Positions 46,757-55,901 of a DNA stretch of 64,000 nt are shown here, piece by piece. The first letter of the stretch is position 1; the number at the start of each line of letters is the position of its first letter. A program made the translations under genes and the position numbers. This stretch comes from Paenibacillus sp. FSL R7-0337 (GTDB taxonomy: Bacteria; Bacillota; Bacilli; Paenibacillales; Paenibacillaceae). The stretch lies in the NCBI RefSeq assembly GCF_037969875.1, contig NZ_CP150218.1, positions 2,046,001 through 2,110,000 of the forward strand, written 5' to 3'. The notes beneath the pieces were generated by a model, which was given only the letters and a program-made list of their open reading frames with translations, searched no databases and had not been told where the DNA came from.

Positions 46757-48349
46757 TTATTTCTGCTCGCTGTAGGCAGCCTTGCGTTCATCCAGAATGG
46801 CCTGTCCGCCGCTTGACATGTAGTCCTTCAGCATACTCTCATAGGTGACTTCGAATTCGCCAGGGGAGACCATTGTAGATTTCACCATCAACTGCTTGAT
46901 TTTATCGCTAAGTGTCGTGCCGTATTTGCTCTCTGCCTCAATCGGACGGCTGGTGAACACCGGCTCAATTGGATTAGTGGTAGAAATTGTAAGTGATTTT
47001 GCGATGATGTCCTGATACTTGGTGCGGAAGCTCTTCACGAAGGCTTCATTATTCTTGTCCTGGCTCTCAAAAATCCGTCCGTTCGCGATAATCCCGATAT
47101 CCCCGCCGCCTGACAGCTTGTTGGAGGATTCGACAGACATATCCGGAATGGAGACCGGCACACCGCCTTCCAGCGTGTAATGCTCGCCTTCAATCCCGTT
47201 CTGGATATATTGCAGATGACCATCTGCAGACATCCAGTCCAGATACTTAATAGCTTCCACCGCATGCTTGCTGGACTTCGGAATCATAATATACATCCCG
47301 TTCGGAGCAGATACCGGCTTGGCTGTCTTCCCCTCGCTGTTCGTGAACGGATCAATGGCGCTCAGTACAGCCTTCGGGTTATTCTTCGTCATCACATCAT
47401 AAGCACCGTCAGGGTAGAAGATCGCATCGTTATCATCGCTGAATGCGCCCACAAGCCCGTTCCCGATATTCTGTGTAAGAGTTTCTTTATTCTCGTCCAG
47501 GGCGAAATCCTTGCTGATCAGCCCTTCGTTATACAGCTTGTTCATATATTGAATGGCATCCTTGAATCCAGGCAGCAGAATCGGGTAGTCCCGGGAGCTC
47601 AGGTTCTGTGTAAGCTCGTAGCGCTCCTGCTCAGTGACCGGCTTGATGAAGGACCAGACCAGCGAATCATACTGCGCCGCAGCAATCGTCATGCCCAGCG
47701 GAATCACCTTGCCGCCGGTTTCACCCGGATCTTTGGTCTTGAAGGCAGTTAGTGTATTGTACAGCTCCTCTGAGGTAGCCGGAACGGGAAGCCCCAGCTT
47801 ATCCAGCCAGTCCTGACGAATGAAGGAAGCATATTTACCTACCGTTGAACGTTTGGCGGGAATGCTATACTGGACGCCATCGTATTGACCGTAGCGCAGA
47901 GTATCCTCGCCAAGGAACTTGGTCAGATTCTGTCCGTGTTCCTTCAGCAGCGGAGTCAGATCCGTCAGCCCGCCTTGCTCGGCATATTTGTTGAAGGTCC
48001 CGGAGTCATAGGTGAAGACGATATCAGGGACATCGGTTCCGCTGGCCATCAGGACATTAAGCTTGGTCACTTCCTCTGAGCGGGGGATAGGGACAAATTC
48101 CACATCGATATTGTTAGCCTTACCGAAATTCTCTTTAACATAATTAGTGAGGAAGTTATCGGATGCCGTAACACCGGCGGGCGCATTGCCACGGTCAAAA
48201 ATTTCGATCTTCAAGCTGCCGGCTGCTGCTGCACCGTTGCCGCTTGCTTCACTGGAATCTTTAGACGAGCATGCAGACAATACCATAGATGACATAAGAA
48301 CCGCCGAGAGACCGAGAGCCAACTTTCTTTTACCGTTAACATTTGTCAT
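46757..48349 (-). CDS. Extracellular sugar-binding lipoprotein (LipO/YtcQ type)
   Basis: About 530 residues. Signal peptide with lipobox VLSAC at about 24-28 and a Ser-rich tether. Family-1 binding-protein marks: NVLMASGTDVPDIVFTYDSG, YASFIRQDWLDKLGLPVP and AIKYLDWMSADGHLQYIQNG. The ATG at 48349 has TAGGAAAT close by and is preferred to a GTG at 48361. It heads the operon that continues with two permeases, the toroid enzyme and GH95. A GC-rich imperfect hairpin follows in the 97-bp gap to the permease. Confidence 0.9.
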   Translation of the reverse strand: MTNVNGKRKLALGLSAVLMSSMVLSACSSKDSSEASGNGAAAAGSLKIEIFDRGNAPAGVTASDNFLTNYVKENFGKANNIDVEFVPIPRSEEVTKLNVLMASGTDVPDIVFTYDSGTFNKYAEQGGLTDLTPLLKEHGQNLTKFLGEDTLRYGQYDGVQYSIPAKRSTVGKYASFIRQDWLDKLGLPVPATSEELYNTLTAFKTKDPGETGGKVIPLGMTIAAAQYDSLVWSFIKPVTEQERYELTQNLSSRDYPILLPGFKDAIQYMNKLYNEGLISKDFALDENKETLTQNIGNGLVGAFSDDNDAIFYPDGAYDVMTKNNPKAVLSAIDPFTNSEGKTAKPVSAPNGMYIMIPKSSKHAVEAIKYLDWMSADGHLQYIQNGIEGEHYTLEGGVPVSIPDMSVESSNKLSGGGDIGIIANGRIFESQDKNNEAFVKSFRTKYQDIIAKSLTISTTNPIEPVFTSRPIEAESKYGTTLSDKIKQLMVKSTMVSPGEFEVTYESMLKDYMSSGGQAILDERKAAYSEQK

Positions 48350-48697
48350 ATTTCCTACCACCTATCCCTTTCGATTTCTGATTTCAATCAGCCTGTTGTC
48401 TCTGTATGATGCTTACGGCTTGACCATGTGATGAATTATTACATCGTTTGCGTAATTCGACAATATACATGTTTCTTATTGTATTTTCATGAAAAACCCA
48501 ATGAAATTGCAGCATTTTTCATTTCGAATATACAATTATCGTAGAAATCCTTCACGAAAATTGTATTTTTAAACTTAAATACCTAACTTATATATAACAT
48601 AAAACGTCATGTACATATCACCCATTGCCCCATATCTCACCCATTAATCAAAAAAAGCGCAAACCCGGAATCAGCTGAAGCCGGATTTACGCAGTGC
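48350..48697. other. 348-bp AT-rich region upstream of the binding-protein operon
   Basis: A possible minus-strand promoter is TTGTCG-N16-TAATAA (48440-48467 region). Further upstream AATACAAT recurs (minus strand, near 48480 and 48565), as direct repeats do at AraC-regulated promoters. The terminator of the AraC gene closes the region. Confidence 0.45.
48650..48692 (-). terminator. Terminator of the membrane AraC gene
   Basis: A 12-bp stem GCGTAAATCCGG/CCGGGTTTGCGC (with G-U pairs) and a 12-nt loop, then TTTTTTT on the minus strand, six bases after the stop at 48698. Confidence 0.88.
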
Positions 48698-50947
48698 TTA
48701 TTCATCTTTATGGAGCTTCAATTTGCGGTAATCCCCCGGGGTCATGCCCGTAATCCGTTTGAAGACCCGTCCGAAGGTAATGGAATTAGCATATCCAATC
48801 TGCAGTGCAATATCCTGTATGCTCTCTGAAGTCGTATCCAGCAGTTCCTTGGCCTTCATCAGCCGCAGCTCTGCGAGAAAGTCCACGAACTTCATATTGA
48901 ATTCTTCCTTGAACAGGTAGCTGGCGTATTTCGCAGAGATCTGGAACCGTTCGCTCAGATGATTCAAGGAGAGATCCGGATTGGCATAATGCTCTTCAAT
49001 ATAATGCTTAACCTCGGTAATCATCACCCGGTGGCTCTTCAGCTCATTGACCGACACATAGACATGGTAGGTTTCATTCAGCCAGCCGGTCAGCAGCTCC
49101 CGGATCTCTTCAAGATCGGTGCTTCCCCGGATGCGTTCCCGCAGACCGCCGCTCCATGCTGCCGCAAGCTGACGGTCCAGCGTCTCCGCTATGCCCTTAA
49201 GCTCCTGCTCCAGTGCCTGGAGCAGCACTTCCAGCAGCATATAGATCTCTTCGTCCTTCAGACGGTCCTTGCGGAAGGAATCGAAGATTTCGTCCAGCCG
49301 GATACGCCAGTTCTCGCCCGACAGGCGGAATTCACGGACAAGCTGGGTGAAGCTCCCGAAGTATTTATAGCTCTGGAGTCCGGAATCGTCCTGCTGATTC
49401 ATTTGGACTGCTGCAATATCTGTTCCCAGTGCCAACCGGTGACTCAGCACCTCAGCCGCTGCCGCGTAAGAATTCCGGATCTCCCGCCAGTCCTGGACGA
49501 CCGTACCCAATCCGAAGGTCAGGGATACCCGCAGATTATCCATAATCCAGCGGTGGCAGTCTCTTGCCAGCTCCAGCATCGTATCGCTGTCATCCTTCAC
49601 CGGCTGGAACCGGAGGCCAATAATAATCCCCAGCCGCTCCCCGCTGATCCATTCGGCCCAGGCCTGAAGCGGCTTATCTGCTATCAGGTCCCCCAGTACA
49701 TTGGTTAAGGCAAATTTCAGCAGGTTCTGATCCTGTGCAGGCAGCGCATGCCAGTCCCTCTCCCGGTTCAGCTCGGCTGCGAATACAACGAAGGCTGCGA
49801 ACTCCCTGGTGCCCTCAAAAGGGTCCAGCGACTCCAGCCGTTCTGCCGCATCCTCCAGCCGCTGCCCGCTAAGGAAATCCTGGAACAGCTCCCGGCGCTG
49901 AATGACCAGATTCTCATAGCGTTCCCGCTCATAGTCGGTGGTGATCTGCACCAGCCGGTCCAGCGCATTATGCATCAGGGCCATTTCATCGGAAGCTACG
50001 TCAGGAGCGGCATCCTTGGCCGCAGGCTGAAGTCCTTGAATACGCACCATCAGCTGATGGATGGGCCGGTAATTCCGCCGGGTGATGTAGATGATATACA
50101 CTACGCCCAGCGCAATCGTCAGCAGCCCGAGAATGAACCAGACGTAGGAGATCACCGAGATCCAGTCGAATAAGCGCCCGGCCCGGAGCCCGCTCTCGAA
50201 GGTCCAGCCCAGATCCTTCGCCTCGACCTTCGAGAGCGTTCTGTTATTCTCGCCGTCTGCGGCGGGAGCAGAATCATAGATTGGCGTCCCCGAGACATCC
50301 TTGATCCGCAGGAAGGACAGTTCTCCACTCGTCAAGCTGTCCACCAGACGCTGTAAGCGATACACACTGACATTAATAACAATATAGCCGTCGGAGCCCC
50401 ATGGAATCGGCAGCCTGCTGGCCAGGCTGATTACCGGCCGCAAGTCCTTAGAGTTCCTGGGCTGAACCATCCGTACAGCGCTCCACCCCTGCTGCTCCTT
50501 ATTCACGGAGAGCTGCTGCAAATATTCCGCCTCCAGCCCCTGGCCCTGCCCAGGATTCACGTATCCGCTCTGGCCCAGCATCAGCTTGTCCTTGTTACGG
50601 TAGACATAGATCGAATCAATCAGGCTGAAGCGTTCAGATAGACGGTTCATACTCTGCACAATTTCATACGAGCTGCCAGCGGGCGAATCCGTGCCGGAGG
50701 GCGCATCCAGAAAGTCATTATAGGAATAGTTGTTTCCGATCTCCTGCAGCACCCCCAGCTCTATATCATTCAAGGTCCGCTCCACCGTATCCGCCACATA
50801 GCTGGTGGATATGTAGTTGGCCTTCTCCGTCTCGCTGCGGGACAGCTCCGTAATGACCATGAAGGCCAGGAAGATTAGAACAGTGACTACAAGCAGGAAG
50901 ACAGGGAAGTATGAGAATAGCATCCGACTATACCAACTGCGCTTCAT
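48698..50947 (-). CDS. Membrane-bound AraC-family regulator
   Basis: 749 residues. TM1 at about 10-32, an extracellular sensor region of about 220 residues, TM2 (WFILGLLTIALGVVYIIYIT) near 265-285, a large cytoplasmic region, and two AraC helix-turn-helix motifs at the end (LSLNHLSERFQISAKYASYL and SIQDIALQIGYANSITFGRV, closing GMTPGDYRKLKL). This single-protein design replaces a sensor kinase and response regulator. Its C-terminus faces the operon 48349-40559, with no other regulator between, so it is the likely activator. RBS AAGGGGGAAG precedes the ATG. It lies 19 bp below the MFS gene, apparently co-transcribed. Confidence 0.92.
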   Translation of the reverse strand: MKRSWYSRMLFSYFPVFLLVVTVLIFLAFMVITELSRSETEKANYISTSYVADTVERTLNDIELGVLQEIGNNYSYNDFLDAPSGTDSPAGSSYEIVQSMNRLSERFSLIDSIYVYRNKDKLMLGQSGYVNPGQGQGLEAEYLQQLSVNKEQQGWSAVRMVQPRNSKDLRPVISLASRLPIPWGSDGYIVINVSVYRLQRLVDSLTSGELSFLRIKDVSGTPIYDSAPAADGENNRTLSKVEAKDLGWTFESGLRAGRLFDWISVISYVWFILGLLTIALGVVYIIYITRRNYRPIHQLMVRIQGLQPAAKDAAPDVASDEMALMHNALDRLVQITTDYERERYENLVIQRRELFQDFLSGQRLEDAAERLESLDPFEGTREFAAFVVFAAELNRERDWHALPAQDQNLLKFALTNVLGDLIADKPLQAWAEWISGERLGIIIGLRFQPVKDDSDTMLELARDCHRWIMDNLRVSLTFGLGTVVQDWREIRNSYAAAAEVLSHRLALGTDIAAVQMNQQDDSGLQSYKYFGSFTQLVREFRLSGENWRIRLDEIFDSFRKDRLKDEEIYMLLEVLLQALEQELKGIAETLDRQLAAAWSGGLRERIRGSTDLEEIRELLTGWLNETYHVYVSVNELKSHRVMITEVKHYIEEHYANPDLSLNHLSERFQISAKYASYLFKEEFNMKFVDFLAELRLMKAKELLDTTSESIQDIALQIGYANSITFGRVFKRITGMTPGDYRKLKLHKDE

Positions 50948-50965
50948 AGAGCTTCCCCCTTCTTC

Positions 50966-52168
50966 TTATTCAGACTGCTGCTTCTTACGTGAAATAGAGC
51001 TTACCTTGTACAGCAGCAATGCACCTAACGCGGCGCTGACCGTACAGGAGAAATACATCAGCCCCGGGCCGCCGGTCTCCAGCAGATACCCGTTCAGCAG
51101 GTTACCGGCAATGCCGCCAAGACCGACAAACACCATATTGAACAGGCTTTGCCCTGTGGCTTGCAGCTCTTTGCCCGTAATAGAGGCCACATATTCCACA
51201 GCTGCAATGTAAAAGAAACCAAACGACATGCCGTGCAGCGTCTGGACACCTATCATAACACCGGGAACAGGAATGAGCCATTGGATCGCCCAGCGGAGCA
51301 TGTAGACAACGGATGCCAGCATCAATGTTTTCTCATAACCGTACTTCTTCAGGACTCTTGCGGCCACGAGCATTGCCGGAACGCTGGTAATGGAAGCAAT
51401 CATCAGGGCGATGCCTGACCATGCGAAGCTCCCGCCCGCCATCTGGAAGGTCAGGACAAAGAAGGAGTTGAAGGCCGTAAGCGTCTGGTTCACCAGAAAA
51501 CAGCCGGCGAGAAACAGCAGAAAGACCCGGTTGCCCAGCAGCTGCCTGATTCCGCTGGTGAAGGTTACATGCTGCGTCCGCCGCTCCACATTCACCGGGA
51601 TGGTAATCACGAGCAGAAGGGCAAGCAGGTTGAAGATCAGGAAGGGAATCCACAGCTCTGTAACTCCCATCCAGTTCAGATACAGTCCGCCGAAGTACCC
51701 TCCCAGCGCCGTGCCGATACTGCCGAACAGCCGGATGGTGCCGAACGAGGTACCTGCGGCTGAAGCTGCATTCACTGCATAAGAGTCGGCAATCGGCGTC
51801 TGGGTGCTCTGAAAAATCGTATACAAGCTGTATACAAGCACAATAACGACAAGCCATTTTACATTGTAGAGATAGACTATGGTGCCGGGAACAATCAGGG
51901 TAAGCATCAGTACCAGTCTTGTTCGTTGATAGCGGTCCACCAAAATTCCCCATAACGGCTGAAACAGAATCGCCAGCAAGGTGCCGAAGGCCATCATCAC
52001 TCCAATTCTCTGGCTCGTCATGCCCTGATGAACCAGAAGGGAGGTGACATACGGGTTGAAGCTGCCCCCGGCCAGACCTGTGAACAGATACAGCCCGCGC
52101 ATCTTCAGCAGGACCTCGCTCTCCTTGCTGCCTACAGAGAATCTCATTATACTTGTTCCGCGTCTCAT
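50966..52168 (-). CDS. MFS transporter, MFS_1_like / sugar:H+ symporter type
   Basis: 400 residues, about 12 membrane segments. The sequence opens KMRGLYLFTGLAGGSFNPYV, and the TM2-3 loop has QPLWGILVDRYQRTR. This fits the LacY-like/PucC-like single-component carriers for sugars or nucleosides. I start at the ATG at 52168, seven bases after GAGGG; an ATG at 52174 is too close to it. It sits 10 bp after a ROK sugar kinase, which suggests import of a free sugar followed by phosphorylation. Confidence 0.85.
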   Translation of the reverse strand: MRRGTSIMRFSVGSKESEVLLKMRGLYLFTGLAGGSFNPYVTSLLVHQGMTSQRIGVMMAFGTLLAILFQPLWGILVDRYQRTRLVLMLTLIVPGTIVYLYNVKWLVVIVLVYSLYTIFQSTQTPIADSYAVNAASAAGTSFGTIRLFGSIGTALGGYFGGLYLNWMGVTELWIPFLIFNLLALLLVITIPVNVERRTQHVTFTSGIRQLLGNRVFLLFLAGCFLVNQTLTAFNSFFVLTFQMAGGSFAWSGIALMIASITSVPAMLVAARVLKKYGYEKTLMLASVVYMLRWAIQWLIPVPGVMIGVQTLHGMSFGFFYIAAVEYVASITGKELQATGQSLFNMVFVGLGGIAGNLLNGYLLETGGPGLMYFSCTVSAALGALLLYKVSSISRKKQQSE

Positions 52169-52178
52169 TTTCATACCC

Positions 52179-53162
52179 TCAATTCTGCCCGGTTCCTGCG
52201 TTCAGCCTGCTTCGGGCCGCGGCCGCAGCACCTATCGCTCCCGCCTGATTACCAAGCACCGCCTGCCGGATCAATAAAGATTGCTCAGGTGTATACCGGC
52301 TGACCCGTGCTGCAACCTCCTGCACATAGCCCGGGTTCTTCTCCACGACACCGCCGCCCAGAATCACCAGCTCCAGATCCAGCGTAATCGCAATATTCTT
52401 GACCGCCGCCGCCATCTGTTCATACGCATGATCCAGCAGCGCCAGCGCTGTCTCATCCTGCTGCTGCGCCGCTGCAAATACATGCTCCGCCCGGACTGTA
52501 TCGCCCTGTGCCAGCTCCCGGATCAATGAACTGCTGTTATTCCCGTGCAGCCTAGCAGCCGCCTTCGCCCCGATTCCCGTGCCGGATACCTCCATCTCAA
52601 AAGGACCGAACTCACTGTACTCCGGATCAGCAGCAGCATGAACCGCCCCCGGCTCAACGATGAGATAGCCAATCTCACCCGCAGCGAAGCTGGCTCCCCG
52701 GTAGAGCTGCCCGTTCAGGAACAAGGCGCTGCCCACCCCCGTGCCGACCGTGATCATAATGAAATGCTCAGACCCCGCAGCAGATCCCGCTGCATACTCG
52801 CCCATAGCTGCCATATTCACATCATTGTCCAGCACCACCAGTCCGGGATAATAAGCGGCAATTACCTGACGGATATCCAGGGCTCCAGGCCAATTGAGCG
52901 CCGGTGCGCTGGTCAGTGTGCCGGTGCGCTCATTCATGACTCCCGGGAACCCGATGCCTACTCCCTTCAGAGAAGTGAGCGTAGTGCCGTTACGCTTGCA
53001 GAGCTGCTCCAGTTCGGCGAATAACCAGCGGAAGAACACCTCCGGCTCCCGGCTCAGCTGCGTCTCTACTTTGTACTGTTCAAGCACCGTTCCTTCTTCA
53101 TCTGTGAGGCATAGCAGTGTTTTGGTTCCGCCCACATCAATTCCTGCAGTTAACATATTCAT
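52179..53162 (-). CDS. ROK-family sugar kinase
   Basis: 327 residues. The ATP phosphate motif is GIDVGGTKTLL at 8-18; VGIGFPGVMN, DNDVNMAAMGEY (catalytic Asp) and ITVGTGVGSALFLNG follow in the ROK order. The zinc-binding CxCGxxGC signature is missing: after AAGEIGYLIVEPG the sequence runs HAAADPEYSEFGPFEMEVSG with no cysteine. Activity on glucose, fructose or an N-acetyl sugar is possible. RBS GGGGGA precedes the ATG. Neighbours are a ROK regulator upstream and an MFS carrier downstream. Confidence 0.88.
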   Translation of the reverse strand: MNMLTAGIDVGGTKTLLCLTDEEGTVLEQYKVETQLSREPEVFFRWLFAELEQLCKRNGTTLTSLKGVGIGFPGVMNERTGTLTSAPALNWPGALDIRQVIAAYYPGLVVLDNDVNMAAMGEYAAGSAAGSEHFIMITVGTGVGSALFLNGQLYRGASFAAGEIGYLIVEPGAVHAAADPEYSEFGPFEMEVSGTGIGAKAAARLHGNNSSSLIRELAQGDTVRAEHVFAAAQQQDETALALLDHAYEQMAAAVKNIAITLDLELVILGGGVVEKNPGYVQEVAARVSRYTPEQSLLIRQAVLGNQAGAIGAAAAARSRLNAGTGQN

Positions 53163-53205
53163 CTAGGATTCCCCCGTCATTCTATTTAATATAAGCTTAT
53201 GCTAC

Positions 53206-54384
53206 TTATGCCCGCATCTCACGAAAAGCGAATTGGACCGCGGTCTGGACCGCTCCATGAACTACATCCTTGTCCCCGTGGCTGGAAGCAGCCAGCCGGG
53301 GCTTCCGGTGAAGTCCGCCCAGCCGGGATTCCAGCCTCTCCAGCAGGATCTCACCATGGCTGCCCAGTTCGCCTCCAAGGACCACAGTCGTTGGAGCCAT
53401 CACTGTACAAATACTGCCCACTGCCTCTGCAAGCAGATTGCAGTAAGTTTCGATAATAGCCAGTGCAAGAGGCTCACCTCTGCGCACATCATCCCATATC
53501 TGCTCCGCTAATTCTCCAGGTATGGACAGCAGATACGCCGTATCACTTGCACCTGTGTGTTCTTTTGCCATCCGGTTAGCCAGTTGCCTTAATCCGTCTG
53601 TAGACAGTACATCCTCCAGCCTGCCTGCGCTCAGCATCAGATTGGCAAGTTCGCCTGCACCGCCGCCAAGCCCCCGGTAGATCTCCCCGTGGATAATGAG
53701 ACCGCCCCCGGTTCCTTCGCCGATGGAGAAGTACAGCAGAGAGCCGCTTACCTCCATCCCCGAAGAGGTATACTCCGCCAGAGCCGCGAGGTTGACATCA
53801 TTCTCCGTCACGACAGGCACGGGGAACAGCTGGGCCAGATTAGTCCTTGCGAGCACCCCTTCACACCCGCGCAGCGGGGCAACCAGGTCAGATACGCTGC
53901 CATCTGCCGGGTCCACTACGCCTGGAATCCCGAAGGCCGCGGCCCGCAGCTTCTCCCGGGAGATCCCGGAATCCGCAAGCATTCCCTCTATGCTCTGCAC
54001 CAGAAAGTCTTGGCACACCGCCTCTGTCAGTCCGCTCTCCGGCATAGACAGCTGCTTGTAATAGCAGATCTCTCCGCTCATATCCGCAAGTGCTATCCGC
54101 AGGCTGCTTCCCCCCACCTCTGCCCCTAAGGTATAGAAGCATTTCGGGTTGAATTCCACTAGAGTCGCTTTGCGGCCCTGGGTGTTCTCCGCTCTGCCGG
54201 TCTCTCTGACCAGTCCGCGTTCTATAAGATGAGCAATGGCCGAGGATACGGTAGGCTTGCTTAAGCCCGTATACCGGCTAAGATCCGCTCTGGATTGCGG
54301 TCCGCCGCTGATGATCCGGTCCAGAATCAGAAATTCATTCAGATTGCGCATGACCTTGGGGGTCCCGGCCGTTTGAATTTTCAA
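53206..54384 (-). CDS. ROK-family transcriptional regulator (XylR/NagC type), TTG start
   Basis: 392 residues. The N-terminal winged helix (SRADLSRYTGLSKPTVSSAI near 30-49) joins a ROK sugar-binding domain (VTENDVNLAALAEY, FSIGEGTGGGLIIHG, GGGAGELANLML). The zinc CxCGxxGC motif is absent here too. Translation seems to start at a TTG (54384) eight bases after GGAG; no in-frame ATG with a ribosome site exists. An operator-like palindrome lies at 54414-54431. It probably represses itself and the downstream kinase, carrier and membrane AraC genes until the sugar binds. Confidence 0.9.
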   Translation of the reverse strand: MKIQTAGTPKVMRNLNEFLILDRIISGGPQSRADLSRYTGLSKPTVSSAIAHLIERGLVRETGRAENTQGRKATLVEFNPKCFYTLGAEVGGSSLRIALADMSGEICYYKQLSMPESGLTEAVCQDFLVQSIEGMLADSGISREKLRAAAFGIPGVVDPADGSVSDLVAPLRGCEGVLARTNLAQLFPVPVVTENDVNLAALAEYTSSGMEVSGSLLYFSIGEGTGGGLIIHGEIYRGLGGGAGELANLMLSAGRLEDVLSTDGLRQLANRMAKEHTGASDTAYLLSIPGELAEQIWDDVRRGEPLALAIIETYCNLLAEAVGSICTVMAPTTVVLGGELGSHGEILLERLESRLGGLHRKPRLAASSHGDKDVVHGAVQTAVQFAFREMRA

Positions 54385-54413
54385 GATTCATACTCCGTTC
54401 TATACATAGTTAA

Positions 54414-54431
54414 TTAAGTTTACTAACTTAA
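54414..54431. promoter_or_regulatory. Candidate operator of the ROK regulator
   Basis: TTAAGTTTACTAACTTAA: perfect 7-bp arms and a 4-bp centre, 30 bp upstream of the start codon. This resembles the TTAGTTT-type operators of XylR. Direct repeats ATATACAGTCT lie just beyond (54431-54453). Confidence 0.65.
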
Positions 54432-54490
54432 TATACAGTCTAATATACAGTCTTTCAGGCGATTTATCCAGACCCTAATAAAACAGTAGT

Positions 54491-54765
54491 CCACAGATCA
54501 GCTCTGCGGATTCTTGGAATATTCGATTTTGCGACGAGCTTGGGGGGAGGAACTGATGTGTACGAGCCTGATGGCACGGACTGAGAATCCGCTATTTTGC
54601 CGAAATTGTTACTTATTTGCTTGTTCGCGGACAGAGATTCCGCAATCCGCCCTAGAAGTCACCCAAACAGCCTGTTTGAGCAGCATAGCGGATTGTCAGT
54701 CCGCCAAAGGTTCATTTGGCCCTGAAAATCCACAATAGTGGAATCTCAGTCCGCAGCCACTTTGA
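54491..54765. repeat. Intergenic repeat, first copy (with 50-51-nt internal steps)
   Basis: It begins CCACAGATCAGCTCTGCGGA. Internal forward segments GGACTGAGAATCCGC (54578) and GGACAGAGATTCCGC (54629) are 51 apart; reverse segments end with CAGTCC at 54697 and 54747, 50 apart. The outer segments are inverted copies of each other. Confidence 0.88.
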
Positions 54766-54899
54766 AAACTTGGCCATAGCAGTTTAGCCGATGCCCTTGA
54801 CCACACACTTTCTATTACCTATGCACACTTGACCATCCGCAGCATTCGCTCGGCCCTTTTCCCGGTCAGGTCCGCCCCTCCCTCCCCAGCAGCAAGAAC

Positions 54900-55172
54900 C
54901 CACAGATCAGCTCTGCGGATTCTTGGAATATACGATTTTGCGACGAGCTTGGGGGGAGGAACTGATGTGTACGAGCCTCATGTTGGGGACTGAGATTCCG
55001 CTATATTGCCGAAATTGCTACTTATTCGCTTGTTCGAGGACAGAGATTCCGCAATCCGCCCTAGAAGTCACCCAAACAGCCTGTTTGAGCAGCAATAGCG
55101 GATTGTCAGTCCGCCAAAAGTCACTATGGCGCTGTAAATCCACAATAGCGGAATCTCAGTCCGCCCCCCACC
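54900..55172. repeat. Intergenic repeat, second copy
   Basis: About 95% alike by eye to 54491-54765 and offset by 409 bp. Internal anchors are at 54987 and 55038 (51 apart) and 55107 and 55157 (50 apart), keeping the same spacing as copy one. Confidence 0.88.
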
Positions 55173-55224
55173 ACTAATCGCAAAAGTCCGCAGATCCTCC
55201 TGCGGACCGGGAATGCGTGCCAGG

Positions 55225-55836
55225 CTAATTCAGCATTTTCTCCATATGCAGCACTTTGTGGAAGCCGGCCTGCGAGGAGAATAACCGGGTATTCTGCACC
55301 TTGAAGGTCCGGAAGCCCACCCGCTCATACAGCTTCTTCGCCAGCGGATTGGTATCGACAACCTCCAGCAGCACCTTACTGCGGTCCGCCTCCCGGGACC
55401 ACGCGAAGACGGCCTCCAGCAGCCGGGTTCCAACGCCCAGCCCTCTGGCCTGCTCGGACACTACAAGCGGATCGATATGCACTGCATTAGAGGGGGTATT
55501 GCCATGGAGCAGGCGGAAGATGCCATAGGCTGCATAGCGCCAAGCGCCGCCGAGCAGCCCGAAGGTCTGTCTAAGCGAACGGTAATTCAGTGTCATGAAG
55601 AAGCCAACGCCTGTCTCCAGACCAGCAAAGCCTACGACCCTTCCCTCATACACCGCATACAGGGCCTTGTCATAATGCAGGCAGCGGCTCAGAACGTCCA
55701 CAATATCCTGCTCTTTACGGGAGAAGATCCATATTCCGCTGAATTTCAAGGTAAAAGCCTGATAGTATAGCCTGGCGACCTCACGTTTCTGTTCTTCATC
55801 CAAGCGGTCTACGATCTCTACTTGCAGTGTTGACAT
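55225..55836 (-). CDS. GNAT-family N-acetyltransferase
   Basis: 203 residues. The acetyl-CoA site is visible as VVSEQARGLGVGTRLLEAVF near 115-134, followed by LLEVVDTNPLAKKLYERVGF, the standard GNAT beta5-alpha4 end. The acceptor substrate is unknown. I start at the ATG at 55836, seven bases after AAGGAGGA. It follows a TetR regulator by 65 bp on the same strand, so it is probably part of that regulator's unit. Confidence 0.88.
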   Translation of the reverse strand: MSTLQVEIVDRLDEEQKREVARLYYQAFTLKFSGIWIFSRKEQDIVDVLSRCLHYDKALYAVYEGRVVGFAGLETGVGFFMTLNYRSLRQTFGLLGGAWRYAAYGIFRLLHGNTPSNAVHIDPLVVSEQARGLGVGTRLLEAVFAWSREADRSKVLLEVVDTNPLAKKLYERVGFRTFKVQNTRLFSSQAGFHKVLHMEKMLN

Positions 55837-55901
55837 ACACATTCCTCCTTATTATTCCACTACAGATTCTATTCATCTTGGAGAACGAGCCCTCTTCACG
55901 G

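Larger units (their letters stand above)
54385..55224. other. 840-bp intergenic region between the ROK regulator and the GNAT gene
   Basis: Apart from the operator it is filled by two copies of a long repeat (54491-54765, 54900-55172). Similar 70-85-codon frames in both copies (starting 54514 and 54923) lack ribosome sites and follow from the duplication. Confidence 0.7.

Noticed and set aside
54514-55177. Two similar frames beginning MEY(S/T)ILRRAWGEEL at 54514 and 54923
   Set aside because: They follow from a duplicated non-coding repeat, lack ribosome sites and diverge at their ends without keeping codon patterns.
54385-55224. Insertion sequence or its remnant
   Set aside because: There is no transposase-like frame and no clean terminal repeats with target duplication; only non-coding repeats are visible.
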